Shown one piece after another: positions 1-7,837 of a stretch of 64,000 nt of DNA. The stretch is from Culicoidibacter larvae (GTDB taxonomy: Bacteria; Bacillota_I; Bacilli_A; Culicoidibacterales; Culicoidibacteraceae), in the NCBI RefSeq assembly GCF_005771635.1, contig NZ_VBWP01000001.1, positions 1-64,000 on the forward strand, written 5' to 3'. The translations under genes were made by a program, and so were the position numbers. Below the pieces are notes generated by a model. It saw nothing but the letters and a program-made list of their open reading frames with translations. It had not been told where the DNA came from and ran no database searches. Every line of letters starts with the position of its first letter. Position 1 is the first letter of the stretch.

Positions 1-2
1 TC

Positions 3-89
3 AATGAAAATGCTATTGCGCTCGTAATTTTAATTACTCTGCCCATACTTACCACCCTTTTTTATTATTCTATAGTTTTTTACAAATAG
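3..89 (+). CDS. C-terminal end of a membrane protein (partial)
   Basis: An open frame runs in from the left edge and stops at TAG. Its roughly 28 residues are dominated by a hydrophobic stretch (ALVILITLPILTTLFYYSIV) followed by a short basic tail, which looks like the last membrane helix of a transporter or other integral membrane protein. The rest of the gene lies outside the window, so the family cannot be named. It could also be a chance open frame, since only 87 bases are visible. Confidence 0.35.
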   Translation, partial: NENAIALVILITLPILTTLFYYSIVFYK

Positions 90-302
90 AAAAATCCCCC
101 ATAATTACACTGTAAATCAGGAGAATCCCTTATAACCTCGTTATTGAATCCCCCGTAAAAATGCGTTTAGTCATTTTCTATTTAACTATAATTTACTACA
201 AAGTTAATCTAAATGCAAGCTTATTTTTATATTGCTGATTGATAATCATATTTTATATAATGTAAGCTAGTCATTATATTTTATATCTCGGAGGTATTTT
301 AA
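90..302. other. Intergenic region before recombinase gene
   Basis: No gene is seen. The segment is AT-rich and contains two similar short motifs (AATCCCCCATAA and AATCCCCCGTAA) about 50 bases apart. Near its right end a possible plus-strand promoter is TTGCTG (232-237), an 18-base spacer and TATAAT (256-261). A good ribosome site, CGGAGG, lies just before the recombinase start. Confidence 0.4.
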
Positions 303-860
303 ATGAAAAAAATTGCTTACATGCGTGTTTCAACACTAGCTCAGAAGTTCTGTTCTCAGCGACAACAGCTCAAAAAACACGGCTACGACTTACTCTTTAA
401 AGAGAAGATTAGTAGTCGCACTAAGGAGCGTCCGCAACTCAATAAAGCCCTTGCGCTCCTTGAACCAGGCGATGTATTTATTGTCTGTAAGCTTGATCGT
501 GTTGCTCGCAGCACTAAAGAACTGTTAACTATTTTAGACTTTCTCAATCATAAAGATGTTTCATTTATTTGTATCAATGATAACATTGATACGACTACTG
601 TGACTGGTAAGTTCTTTTACACCATCATCGGTGCTTTTGCGGAAATGGAGGCTTCTATCATTCGAGAACGTATTTGTTCTGGTCTTCAAGCTGCTAAAGA
701 AAATGGTGTTCGTTTGGGTAGACCCAAGCTAACAAAAAAGCACCAGCATGCGCTTAGCCTTTATCAAAAGCAAACTCTTTCTGTCAAGGAGATTTCCAAA
801 CAATCCGGGTTAGCACTCTCCACTGTCTATAAACTTATTAAATCTCATAATCTTTCTTGA
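303..860 (+). CDS. Serine recombinase (resolvase/invertase family)
   Basis: A 185-residue site-specific recombinase of the small serine resolvase/invertase type, which cuts and rejoins DNA through a 5'-phosphoserine link. The N-terminal catalytic domain carries the nucleophile Ser10 in YMRVSTLAQ, the downstream arginines of SSRTKERPQL and KLDRVARS, and the long helix EMEASIIRERICSGLQAAK. A C-terminal helix-turn-helix (SVKEISKQSGLALSTVYKLI) binds the crossover site. Length fits Hin/Tn3 resolvases rather than large serine integrases. It starts at ATG after CGGAGG. It stands alone beside IS remnants, so it may be the leftover of a transposon or an invertase. No paired inverted crossover sites were found nearby, so its target is unknown. 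Confidence 0.9.
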   Translation: MKKIAYMRVSTLAQKFCSQRQQLKKHGYDLLFKEKISSRTKERPQLNKALALLEPGDVFIVCKLDRVARSTKELLTILDFLNHKDVSFICINDNIDTTTVTGKFFYTIIGAFAEMEASIIRERICSGLQAAKENGVRLGRPKLTKKHQHALSLYQKQTLSVKEISKQSGLALSTVYKLIKSHNLS

Positions 861-923
861 TAGCAGAATAGAACCGTCCGCCAGTACCTAAAGATGCATC
901 TTACGTTATCAGTCTGCTTCAAA

Positions 924-962
924 TAAAAAAACCGAAATAGCTTAAAAGCTATTTCAGTTTTT
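924..962. terminator. Bidirectional terminator between recombinase and PTS gene
   Basis: GAAATAGCTT pairs with AAGCTATTTC, flanked by an A-run on the left and a T-run on the right. It can therefore end transcription of the recombinase (+) and of the converging PTS gene (-). Confidence 0.85.
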
Positions 963-993
963 TTGTTCACTGAATACACAGATTTATTGTCCA

Positions 994-2676
994 TTAATCA
1001 CGTCCAAGTGATTCGCTCACCTCTGATTGAATCACTGAGACCTGAGGCCCATAAACAACTTGTACTGCGCCTTTAGTTTTTAACACACCAGCGGCTCCGG
1101 TAGCTTTTAGTGCAGTTTCATCGACTAACTGCTCATCGTGTACTGATAGTCGTAATCGAGTTGCACATGCATCAACATTTACGATGTTTGCAGCTCCACC
1201 AAGTCCAGCAATGATTTGTTCTGCACGACTGCCACCTGCTTGCTTTTCGTTGTAATCAGCTCTAGTATAGAGTTTTGACTCTTCATCATCAGCTTCTCGT
1301 CCAGGAGTTTGTAAATTGAATTTAAGAATAATGAATTTAAAAACAAAGTAATAGATGACACTATATACTGCGCCAACAAACAAGATTGGCAATGGATTCG
1401 AGCGGCTAAATTGTAATAACCCAAACAATACATAATCAATAAAGCCTCCCGAAAAAGTCTGTCCAACTCCAACCTGGAAAATATGCATTAACATGAATGA
1501 TAAACCAGCTAATACTGCATGTATTGCATATAACACCGGAGCTACAAATAAGAACGTAAATTCGATTGGTTCTGTAATCCCCGTTAAAAACGAAGTCAAC
1601 GCTGCCGCAAATAATATTCCCGCAATTCCTTTGCGCTTATTTGTCTTTGCAGTATGGTACATAGCCAAGGCTGCTGCTGGCAGCCCAAACATCATAAACG
1701 GAAACTTTCCAGCCATAAAACGCGCATACATTGGATCAATAATCGCAGTGTTCGGATCTGCAAGCTGCGCAAACACAATGTTTTGTGCACCTTGAATCAT
1801 TTTACCACCAACCTCAAGAGTTCCACCGAGTGAAGTTTGCCAGAATGGTGTATAGAACACATGATGCAATCCAAATGGTATCAATGAGCGTTCAATAAGA
1901 CCGTATAGGAACGTCCCGAAATAGCCGAGTGAATTAATACCATACGCTAAGATTGAAATACCATTTTGTACAAACGGCCAAACGAAATAAAGGAGAATGC
2001 CAATAAAGATCATGGTTACTGCTGTGACAATTGGCACAAATCGAGTACCACCAAAAAACGAAATTGCTGCTGGTAACTCAATTTTATAAAACTTATTATG
2101 CAGTGCAGCTGTTAGTAATCCAACAATAATTCCAGCAAATACACCCATATTTAGCGTCTGCATCCCTAATACTGTTGTTTGACCACCCAAAGCCTGTTGA
2201 GTTCCTATCGCACCATTTAACGCACTACTATAAGCCAAAGGATCATTTGCCAACTGCGTTAACTGTCCGCCAAGCTCAGGAAACTGTTCTAATGTATAGC
2301 CTAAATCAATCAACTTTGCACCCCAGCCTATATGCAGAAGCGCAGACATTGTCGCCGTAAGGACTAAAAATCCAACCAGTGATGCAATAGCAGCTGTTGC
2401 TTTTTCTGTATTAGCCATACCAATTGCTACTCCTAATGCAAATAATACTGGTAAATTTGCAAAAACAACATCTCCTGCTGCTTTTAAAATTGTAAAAAAT
2501 GAATACCAAATCGTACCATTACCCATGAGCTCATTAAGCCCATATAAAGACAAGTTAGTTTCATTAGTAAATGTTGCTCCAATTGCTAACAATAATCCGG
2601 CAATTGGTAAAATAGCAATTGGTAGCATAAATGACCGACCAATCCGTTGCAAGGTTGCAAAAATTCCATTGTTCAT
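994..2676 (-). CDS. PTS glucose/N-acetylglucosamine-type permease EIICB
   Basis: A 560-residue sugar permease of the phosphoenolpyruvate phosphotransferase system, glucose superfamily. The long N-terminal EIIC domain has about ten hydrophobic segments and the conserved GITEPIEFTFLFVAP stretch near residue 370. The EIIB domain begins after a charged linker near residue 460. Its phosphoacceptor is Cys504 in NVDACATRLRL, followed by GAAGVLKTKGAVQVVYG. There is no fused EIIA domain, so phosphate must come from a separate EIIA protein. The sugar could be glucose, N-acetylglucosamine or a related hexose, and sequence alone does not decide. It is a single-gene unit with its own promoter upstream and a shared terminator downstream. 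Confidence 0.88.
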   Translation of the reverse strand: MNNGIFATLQRIGRSFMLPIAILPIAGLLLAIGATFTNETNLSLYGLNELMGNGTIWYSFFTILKAAGDVVFANLPVLFALGVAIGMANTEKATAAIASLVGFLVLTATMSALLHIGWGAKLIDLGYTLEQFPELGGQLTQLANDPLAYSSALNGAIGTQQALGGQTTVLGMQTLNMGVFAGIIVGLLTAALHNKFYKIELPAAISFFGGTRFVPIVTAVTMIFIGILLYFVWPFVQNGISILAYGINSLGYFGTFLYGLIERSLIPFGLHHVFYTPFWQTSLGGTLEVGGKMIQGAQNIVFAQLADPNTAIIDPMYARFMAGKFPFMMFGLPAAALAMYHTAKTNKRKGIAGILFAAALTSFLTGITEPIEFTFLFVAPVLYAIHAVLAGLSFMLMHIFQVGVGQTFSGGFIDYVLFGLLQFSRSNPLPILFVGAVYSVIYYFVFKFIILKFNLQTPGREADDEESKLYTRADYNEKQAGGSRAEQIIAGLGGAANIVNVDACATRLRLSVHDEQLVDETALKATGAAGVLKTKGAVQVVYGPQVSVIQSEVSESLGRD

Positions 2677-2741
2677 ATACTATCACCCTTAATCTAAAAT
2701 TACTTTCTTCCGGTCCCCCCACTCTGAAAGATAGCAGTGAA

Positions 2742-2771
2742 ATAATAGCATTTAGTTGCCATGATTGTCAA
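2742..2771 (-). promoter_or_regulatory. Promoter of the PTS permease gene
   Basis: On the minus strand a perfect TTGACA -35 box and a TATTAT -10 box are separated by 18 bases, about 65 bases before the start codon. No obvious cre site or antiterminator hairpin was seen in the leader. Confidence 0.75.
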
Positions 2772-2810
2772 TAACTTCTTGACATGGCATATTTGGGATA
2801 TCATTATGTA

Positions 2811-2837
2811 ATAAAAAAACAGCCCCAAATCGAGGCT
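2811..2837 (-). terminator. Terminator of the small hypothetical gene
   Basis: A short GC hairpin (AGCC/GGCT based, one mismatch) is followed on the minus strand by a run of seven T. It separates the 91-codon gene from the PTS promoter. Confidence 0.65.
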
Positions 2838-2943
2838 GCATCTCAAAAGAATATACTCACAAAAGAGCGCTATGAAATTGCACACGTGCACATGTTTGCT
2901 ATTTCATTGTATCATACTAGGTCTTGGTCTGCAATAACGGTGT

Positions 2944-3219
2944 TCACTCAAAATATTCTGCTTTTGATTCTAGTTCAATGTATCCAGCAAACTCCATTTT
3001 TATTGTGTTTTCGTCTAAGTTCATGTACTGAATGTATTTTAAAACATCTTTCGGAATTTTCATCGTTTCAATATCATAACTATATCGTATTTTTAGTGCC
3101 CTTACGAATGCTGCTGTCTGTCTTCCATCGAGTCTCTGCATATATGGTTTAATACACTCTTTAAAGACAAACTTCCTATACTGTTGTTCAAGATTAATCA
3201 TTCTCACTACTCTATCCAT
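2944..3219 (-). CDS. Small hypothetical protein
   Basis: Up to 91 residues, not recognised. It is charged and soluble with a mixed helical pattern (YRKFVFKECIKPYMQRLDGRQTAAFVRALK would start a helical region). There is no signal peptide or membrane segment. The upstream ATG lacks a clear ribosome site, and the internal ATG beginning MINLEQQYRK may be the real start. A terminator directly follows the stop, which supports a real transcription unit. The opposite-strand 122-codon frame over the same bases looks like a shadow. The function is unknown. Confidence 0.5.
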   Translation of the reverse strand: MDRVVRMINLEQQYRKFVFKECIKPYMQRLDGRQTAAFVRALKIRYSYDIETMKIPKDVLKYIQYMNLDENTIKMEFAGYIELESKAEYFE

Positions 3220-3305
3220 CCTATTAGTTTTACTTTATGGTATCATACTATTATTATATTTTGTAAGGGCATTTTAGCATTGTTTTTCTTCAAACATTTA
3301 CTATA

Positions 3306-3334
3306 TTGTGATTGCTTAATTTATATTATATACT
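3306..3334 (+). promoter_or_regulatory. Promoter of the LRR gene fragment
   Basis: TTGTGA and TATACT are spaced by exactly 17 bases, about 55 bases before the start codon. This suggests the truncated gene is still transcribed. Confidence 0.6.
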
Positions 3335-3388
3335 AATGTATAGGGAATGAATTAAATTAACAATAAACTAATTTTTGAGGAGTGACCA

Positions 3389-3793
3389 ATGATGAAACTA
3401 TTTAAACTCTTATTCAGTATTGCTCTTTTTGCATTTATGATTGGATCGACAGTATTTATTCAAGAAAACAGAACAGATATTGTTCATGCGGCTAGTACAT
3501 CAACACCTCCACCGGCAGCTGTCAATGAAATATTTCCAGATCCTAATTTAGCAGCAGTCATTGCAGGTACCTTAGGTGTTTCGATAATTGATGTTGTTAC
3601 GCAAACACAATTAGACGGTTTAACTGATTTGGGTGCTTCATATAGTAATATTGGTTCTATCGATGGAATTGAATATTTGCCGAATCTAGCTTATTTTTAT
3701 CTAAATGATAATCAAATCAGTGATATTAGTCCGTTAGCTAGTACAAGCTTTTCGAATCTATCTTACTTAGGTTTTGGAAAGGCAACAGTTTAA
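3389..3793 (+). pseudogene. Truncated internalin-like leucine-rich-repeat surface protein
   Basis: The N-terminal 134 codons of a secreted leucine-rich-repeat protein remain. A signal peptide (residues 1-35, hydrophobic core LLFSIALFAFMIGS, cleavage near VHAAS) is followed by a proline linker. Next comes an internalin-type cap (NEIFPDPNLAAVIAGTLG), then the first repeats with the LxxLxxLxLxxNxIxDIxxL pattern (LAYFYLNDNQISDISPL). Listeria internalins have many repeats and a wall anchor, while here the frame stops exactly where an IS3-family element begins. The missing 3' part is not found on the other side of the element, so insertion was followed by deletion. The gene has an AGGAG ribosome site. 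It is probably non-functional as an adhesin, though a short secreted fragment could be made. Confidence 0.8.
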
Positions 3794-3802
3794 TGTACAA
3801 AA

Positions 3803-4578
3803 TTAAGTTAGACACTGTTGCTTAAACTGAACCGGAGAAAGATATTGAAGTGAAGGGTGAATGCGTTTGTGATTAAACCAAAATATATAACTAGCTAATT
3901 CGCTTTGTAAGTGTTAAAGCGAAGTAAACCAGCGGCGATGTATAAATTCGGTTTTCACTATCTTAAAGGTACTTTCAGCTACCGCGTTATCATGTGGAGT
4001 TCCCTTACGCGAGAGGGAACGCTGGATGTTGAATGTTTTAAATAACTCATCCAAGATGTAGTTGTTAAATTCGCTCCCTAGATCACTATGGAAAATTTGT
4101 ATATCTGCTAAGTTTCCTGGAACTTTTGCTAAAGCTTGGTAGACAAGATGGGCAGTTTTATGCTTTCCTGCCGCATAGCCAATTATTTCGCGGTTTGATA
4201 AATCTAAGATTAAACATACATACAGTGATGACTGACTCGTACGTATGTTAAATCGCTCACAACTACTTCCCGAATTGACTTGTCATTAAACTGGCGATTC
4301 AAAACATTGGTTGTTGGTGATTGATTAGTCGATTCACGTTTCAATCGATATTTTTTCGTTGTATAGGCTGAAACTAATCCGTATAATTTCATTAATCGAC
4401 TTATTCGCCGGTGAGAAACGCAAAAACCACGTTTAGCTAATTCCACCTTGAACTTACGAGTACCATAGACAGATTGACTATCTAAGAATATCTCCTTCAA
4501 GATTGGTCTGACTGGATCAATCTTTTTTTGTTTATATGTGTAATAACTCTGCCGGCTTACCTGAAGCAAGGAACACAT
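3803..4578 (-). pseudogene. IS3-family transposase OrfB (frameshift and stop)
   Basis: The DDE integrase-type transposase of the element. The first intact part contains HTH_21-like SRQSYYTYKQKK, the IS3 hallmark VYGTRKFKVELAKRGF and the first catalytic Asp in VSDLTYVRV. A one-base shift near 4225-4245 then breaks the frame. The continuing frame supplies LDLSNREIIGYAAGKHK, the second Asp in FHSDLGSEF and the Glu in AVAESTFKIVKTEFIHRRW. An in-frame TAA at 3914-3916 interrupts just before the conserved tail NHKRIHPSLQYLSPVQF. All three catalytic residues are still readable, so the decay is recent. In intact relatives OrfB is fused to OrfA by -1 frameshifting. The orfB frame extends upstream to overlap orfA's end near a CGAAAATAG run at about 4619-4627. 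Confidence 0.85.
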
Positions 4579-4619
4579 TCTACTGACGGGGTATTTATGC
4601 TTATTAGCACGAATGAGTG

Positions 4620-4901
4620 CTATTTTCGTCCCATAATCAGCGCGGCTTGCTTTAGGATATCATTTTCCATAAGGAGCTGTTTATTTATTTTGCGCAGCTC
4701 AAGAAGTTCATTTTCGGCATCACTTCGGTTATCAGAGACTGAAAATGAGCCCGATGTTTGAAAATCTTTCGTCCATTTAAGAATTGTAGATTTTCCTACT
4801 TGATAGGTTTCTGCTAGCTCACGAGCTGTTTTTCCTGATTGATACAACTGTACAATTTGTTGTTTAAATTCTTCTGTAAATCGCTTTACTTTTTTCGACA
4901 T
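4620..4901 (-). CDS. IS3-family transposase OrfA
   Basis: The 93-residue DNA-binding subunit of the transposase. The helix-turn-helix lies near residues 12-45 (KQQIVQLYQSGKTARELAET, then STILKWTKDF). It is followed by a leucine-zipper-like coiled coil (ENELLELRKINKQLLMENDILKQAALIM), typical of IS3 OrfA oligomerisation. It is intact. It ends just before orfB in the -1 frame, as expected for programmed frameshifting. Because OrfB is broken, OrfA can at most act as a DNA-binding inhibitor. Confidence 0.88.
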   Translation of the reverse strand: MSKKVKRFTEEFKQQIVQLYQSGKTARELAETYQVGKSTILKWTKDFQTSGSFSVSDNRSDAENELLELRKINKQLLMENDILKQAALIMGRK

Positions 4902-4967
4902 ACTAGTTACCCACTTTCATATGTTTTCTGTTTTTTTATTCTATCATGTCTATCTTTTTTTGTATTT

Positions 4968-5165
4968 TTTATTGTAGCCTATCCATTCCAATACCCCCAT
5001 TATTGCGGTAGTTAATTCCTTATCCTCTTTTTCTAACTGATCTTTCTTATTCTGCCGACGAGAGCGATGATAAAACGTTGACCTTCTAATTGAAAATGCC
5101 TCACATAATGTATGTATACTATACTCCTTTTCAATAGAGAAAATAGCATCAATTTTTGCATCCAA
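4968..5165 (-). pseudogene. Second IS3-family OrfB, N-terminal fragment
   Basis: About 60 codons of a different IS3-group orfB: DAIFSIEKEYSIHTLCEAFSIRRSTFYHRSRR, then DKELTTAIMGVLE. It is cut where the neighbouring IS3 element ends. The integrase core is missing. Its sequence is unlike the OrfB of the intact neighbour, so two separate insertions happened here. Confidence 0.75.
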
Positions 5166-5430
5166 GTTAGATTTTTGGGTGCAACCTGTTCTATTATAAA
5201 TTTCTATATATTTTTTTATTTTCTTATTTTCTCCTCTAAGAGTTGAATTGTTCTATATGAGTATATTTTTCCAGATGTAGAAATCCTTCGCCTATAGTTT
5301 TTAATCCAGCTATAAATAGTACTTTTAGGTATACTGTACTCTATTGCTAATTCCCTCACTGTTTTCCATTTTCAAATTGCCTTAGAATCTCATCTCTAAT
5401 TTCTATCTTATGCACATTGACCATAACCAT
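5166..5430 (-). pseudogene. Second IS3-family OrfA, decayed
   Basis: Reading frames on the minus strand give VHKIEIRDEILRQFENGK, then after a one-base shift TVRELAIEYSIPKSTIYSWI, then ENGK-type charged residues and a stop at LEEKIRK before KKYIEIYNRTGCTQKSNLDAK leads into the orfB fragment. This is the helix-turn-helix of an IS3 OrfA with at least one frameshift and one stop. It is not functional. Confidence 0.65.
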
Positions 5431-5552
5431 CACCCTTAATTTGTATAATAAAAAAACAGATTCATGGAACCTGTTTTAAAAATTAATTTGATGATATATC
5501 TTGAATTGGAATTTCTAATAAATAGTGTCAAATAAAGTGTATCCAACTCAAA
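5431..5552. other. Spacer between IS remnant and tRNA cluster
   Basis: No gene is seen. It probably contains the outer end of the second IS3 remnant, but I could not define a terminal repeat because its partner end has been lost. Confidence 0.35.
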
Positions 5553-5637
5553 TGGTGCGGGTGACAGGAATCGAACCTGCACACCGTGAGGTACTAGATC
5601 CTAAGTCTAGCGCGTCTGCCAGTTCCGCCACACCCGC
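5553..5637 (-). tRNA. tRNA-Leu (anticodon TAG)
   Basis: A cloverleaf with a long variable arm starts GCGGGTGTGGCGGAACTGG. The anticodon loop is CTTAGGA and the 3' CCA is encoded. It has its own consensus promoter, separate from the main cluster. Confidence 0.95.
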
Positions 5638-5685
5638 ATGGTTTGCAATCTATTTGATTGTTCGCAGTTTTGCACTACGCTCCTA

Positions 5686-5714
5686 ATTATACAATTTGCA
5701 CAAAATAATGTCAA
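5686..5714 (-). promoter_or_regulatory. Promoter of tRNA-Leu(TAG)
   Basis: On the minus strand TTGACA, exactly 17 bases, and TATAAT: a perfect sigma-A consensus about 50 bases upstream of the tRNA. It makes this tRNA an independent unit. Confidence 0.88.
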
Positions 5715-5774
5715 TTGAATATCGGCACTTTCAACCATATATAGATGAAACTTTTCCCTTTGTTGGAAAGCCTG

Positions 5775-5807
5775 GACCAAGGCGGCGGATTAACCGCCGT
5801 CTTGGTC
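5775..5807. repeat. 14-bp hairpin between tRNA-Glu and tRNA-Leu
   Basis: GACCAAGGCGGCGG pairs with CCGCCGTCTTGGTC around a 5-base loop (one G-T wobble). No T-run follows on either strand, so it is not a standard terminator. It may back up the terminator beside it. Confidence 0.6.
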
Positions 5808-5818
5808 AAAATTTGGCA

Positions 5819-5842
5819 TAAAAAAATACCTTCTGGAGGTAT
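5819..5842 (-). terminator. Terminator after tRNA-Glu
   Basis: ATACCT/AGGTAT stem with a TCTGG-type loop and seven T residues on the minus strand. It ends the transcript that includes the downstream tRNA-Glu copy. Confidence 0.8.
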
Positions 5843-5859
5843 GCGTTTCAAATATGAAA

Positions 5860-5936
5860 TGGTGACCCGTACGGGATTCGAACCCGTGTATGCATGCGTG
5901 AAAGGCATGTGTGTTAAACCGCTTCACCAACGGGCC
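5860..5936 (-). tRNA. tRNA-Glu (anticodon TTC), copy 2
   Basis: Anticodon loop CTTTCAC with an encoded CCA. The gene is identical base for base to the copy at 7927-8003. Confidence 0.95.
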
Positions 5937-5940
5937 GATA

Positions 5941-6062
5941 AAACTTGTTAAATTTCCGCTACTCATTGTCAGACCTCGTCGCCTCAGTCGTTACTTACCG
6001 AAGTAAGATCCTCCCTTACCGTCTCGCTCTTTCGCGATTATCGAAAATTTTCCTGCGTTTTA
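5941..6062 (-). repeat. Palindromic spacer element, family 2, copy D
   Basis: Read on the minus strand it contains AAATTTTCGATAATCGCG, GAGCGAGAC, GGAGGATCTTACTTCGGTAA with a CTTAC-TTCG-GTAAG hairpin, and a right end GGAAATTTAACAAG. The same blocks in the same order occur at 7622-7795. It lies between tRNA-Ile and tRNA-Glu. Confidence 0.5.
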
Positions 6063-6075
6063 CAAAATAATCTTA

Positions 6076-6152
<77 letters not shown>

Positions 6153-6157
6153 ATAAG

Positions 6158-6206
6158 ACAAAAATAACAGCCTAAACTTCTTATTTATTCCATCAAGAAG
6201 GCTGTT
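6158..6206 (-). terminator. Possible terminator between tRNA-Gly and tRNA-Ile
   Basis: On the minus strand AACAGCC-TTCTT pairs with AAGAA-GTTTA-GGCTGTT and is followed by ATTTTTG. The stem is interrupted and no clear promoter was seen after it, so it may only attenuate or guide processing. Confidence 0.45.
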
Positions 6207-6223
6207 CCCACTTAAATAAAAAA

Positions 6224-6297
6224 TGGAGCGGGTGATGAGAATCGAACTCACGCTAAAAGCTTGGAAGGCTCTTGTTCTACCATTAAACCACACCCGC
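6224..6297 (-). tRNA. tRNA-Gly (anticodon TCC)
   Basis: Acceptor GCGGGTG, anticodon loop CTTCCAA, encoded CCA, 74 bases in all. Confidence 0.95.
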
Positions 6298-6383
6298 GTC
6301 ATATCAAAGCATATTGTTTAAAGTTCTTGTCAGGAACCTGTTGAGAAAACAATTCATTTTGATTACTAGTATTCAATTAAGAA

Positions 6384-6459
6384 TGGCGGTCCCGACGAGA
6401 ATCGAACTCGCGATCTCCTGCGTGACAGGCAGGCGTGATAACCGCTACACTACGGGACC
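6384..6459 (-). tRNA. tRNA-Asp (anticodon GTC), copy 2
   Basis: Anticodon loop CTGTCAC, discriminator G, encoded CCA. Identical to the copy at 7838-7913. Confidence 0.95.
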
Positions 6460-6461
6460 AT

Positions 6462-6538
<77 letters not shown>

Positions 6539-6568
6539 ATATAATAGGGATATTCTGGATTTAGATAA

Positions 6569-6662
6569 TGGCGGAGGAAGAGGGATTCGAACCCCCGCGA
6601 GCTGTTACACCCCTGTCGGTTTTCAAGACCGATCCCTTCAGCCGGACTTGGGTATTCCTCCG
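6569..6662 (-). tRNA. tRNA-Ser (anticodon TGA)
   Basis: A 94-base gene with a long variable arm, acceptor CGGAGGA, anticodon loop CTTGAAA and encoded CCA. Confidence 0.95.
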
Positions 6663-6685
6663 TAATCATGAAACTTCTATAATAA

Positions 6686-6762
6686 TGGTGGACCCTGTAG
6701 GACTCGAACCTACGACCGATCGGTTATGAGCCGATAGCTCTCACCAACTGAGCTAAGGGTCC
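6686..6762 (-). tRNA. tRNA with anticodon CAT, probably tRNA-Ile2 (lysidine type)
   Basis: Anticodon loop CTCATAA. The body GGACCCTTAGCTCAGTTGG with CGGTCGTAGG resembles Bacillota and Mollicutes tRNA-Ile2, whose C34 is changed to lysidine by TilS so that it reads AUA. The third CAT tRNA of the cluster is the better match for elongator Met. The assignment is by remembered similarity only. Confidence 0.7.
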
Positions 6763-6779
6763 GTGTTATAAACTCGAAT

Positions 6780-6856
6780 TGGTAGCGGCGGAGGGACTCG
6801 AACCCACGACCTTTCGGGTATGAACCGAATGCTCTAGCCAGCTGAGCTACACCGCC
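6780..6856 (-). tRNA. tRNA-Met, elongator (anticodon CAT)
   Basis: Anticodon loop TTCATAC with body GGCGGTGTAGCTCAGCTGG, which matches the usual Bacillota elongator tRNA-Met. CCA is encoded. Confidence 0.8.
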
Positions 6857-6885
6857 ATGTTTGGATGCTTATTATAAAAATTTAA

Positions 6886-6961
6886 TGGTGGAGCATAGCG
6901 GGATCGAACCGCTGACCTCCTGCGTGCAAAGCAGGCGCTCTCCCAGCTGAGCTAATGCCCC
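6886..6961 (-). tRNA. tRNA-Ala (anticodon TGC)
   Basis: Acceptor GGGGCAT, containing the G3-T70 wobble that identifies alanine tRNAs. Anticodon loop TTTGCAC, encoded CCA. Confidence 0.95.
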
Positions 6962-7000
6962 ATTAAATGAAAATAACTTTACTGTTTGTAAAGATAATAA

Positions 7001-7077
7001 TGGTCGGGAAAACAGGATTCGAACCTGCGACCCCTTGGTCCCAAACCAAGTGCTCTACCAAGCTGAGCTATTTCCCG
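7001..7077 (-). tRNA. tRNA-Pro (anticodon TGG)
   Basis: Acceptor CGGGAAA, anticodon loop TTTGGGA, encoded CCA. Confidence 0.95.
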
Positions 7078-7092
7078 GCAAAAAAAAATATA

Positions 7093-7169
7093 TGGCGCGC
7101 CCGGCAGGAGTCGAACCCACAACCTTTTGATCCGTAGTCAAACGCTCTATCCAATTGAGCTACGGGCGC
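7093..7169 (-). tRNA. tRNA-Arg (anticodon ACG)
   Basis: Acceptor GCGCCCG, anticodon loop CTACGGA, encoded CCA. The A34 would be edited to inosine by TadA. Confidence 0.95.
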
Positions 7170-7182
7170 AATATATATTAGA

Positions 7183-7271
7183 TGGTGCCTAGGGCCGGAA
7201 TCGAACCGGCACGGGTGTCACCACCCGCAGGATTTTAAGTCCTGTGCGTCTACCAGTTCCGCCACCCAGGC
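7183..7271 (-). tRNA. tRNA-Leu (anticodon TAA)
   Basis: An 89-base class II tRNA with a long variable arm, acceptor GCCTGGG, anticodon loop CTTAAAA and encoded CCA. Confidence 0.95.
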
Positions 7272-7330
7272 AATTAATAATCCCTTAGGATTATATTATA
7301 TACTATTATTAAAACGTTTTCAATAATAAA

Positions 7331-7406
7331 TGGTGTCCCGTAATGGACTCGAACCATTGACCCTCTGATTAAAAGTCAGATGCTCTACCAACTGAGCTAA
7401 CGGGAC
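7331..7406 (-). tRNA. tRNA-Lys (anticodon TTT)
   Basis: Acceptor GTCCCGT, anticodon loop CTTTTAA, encoded CCA. Confidence 0.95.
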
Positions 7407-7416
7407 GAAATATAAA

Positions 7417-7491
7417 TGGCTGGGCCAGCTGGATTCGAACCAGCGCATGACGGAGTCAAAGTCCGTTGCCTTACCGCTTGGCTATGGCCCA
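7417..7491 (-). tRNA. tRNA-Gln (anticodon TTG)
   Basis: Acceptor TGGGCCA, anticodon loop CTTTGAC, encoded CCA. Confidence 0.95.
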
Positions 7492-7531
7492 ATATTTCGT
7501 TATTGGCTTTCGCGCCATACCACTTTAAGAA

Positions 7532-7607
7532 TGGTGGCTCAGGACGGAATCGAACCGCCGACACAAGGATTTTCAATCCTTTGCTCTACCGACTGAGCTA
7601 CTGAGCC
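7532..7607 (-). tRNA. tRNA-Phe (anticodon GAA)
   Basis: Acceptor GGCTCAG, anticodon loop TTGAAAA, encoded CCA. Confidence 0.95.
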
Positions 7608-7621
7608 AATTATGCTTGATA

Positions 7622-7795
7622 AATTCTCCAATTTCATCGTCAAGTCATCGATTCGCCAGGTCGTCACGCTGCGTCCGAATGCTCTAAAACATTCGGTGGG
7701 CAAGTACTCTCGGGGTGCTTACCGAAGTAAACTCCTCCTGTCTCGCTCGACTTTCCTCGAACTTGAAAAATTTCTCTGCGCCTAATGATTTGTCT
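7622..7795 (-). repeat. Palindromic spacer element, family 2, copy E
   Basis: On the minus strand AAATTTTTCAAGTTCGAGG, then GAGCGAGAC, GGAGGAGTTTACTTCGGTAAG, a CCGAATG/CATTCGG hairpin (7675-7696), and a right arm ACTTGACGATGAAATT that pairs back to the left arm. It shares ordered blocks with 5941-6062. It fills the long gap between tRNA-Asp and tRNA-Phe. Confidence 0.5.
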
Positions 7796-7837
7796 TTACC
7801 TATTAGTTCCTTGTAGTGTTTCAGGAAAACCATATAA

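Larger units (their letters stand above)
3794..4967 (-). mobile_element. IS3-family insertion sequence (IS150-like), decayed
   Basis: The element carries orfA and orfB on the minus strand between imperfect terminal inverted repeats. The left end (3794-3814) and right end (4947-4967) match at about 15 of 21 positions, sharing the GTCTA and TTTTGTA blocks. No target duplication could be confirmed. The left flank is the LRR gene and the right flank is a different IS3-type orfB fragment, so the element sits at the seam of a deletion. OrfB is broken, so it should not move by itself. Confidence 0.8.

Noticed and set aside
2784-3152. 122-codon plus-strand frame
   Set aside because: It overlaps a terminator and the better-supported minus-strand gene, and its peptide has no family features.
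4225-4245. Frame change in IS3 orfB read as programmed frameshifting
   Set aside because: Programmed frameshifting in IS3 elements occurs at the orfA/orfB junction. This one lies inside the catalytic domain and is joined by a later stop, so it is decay.
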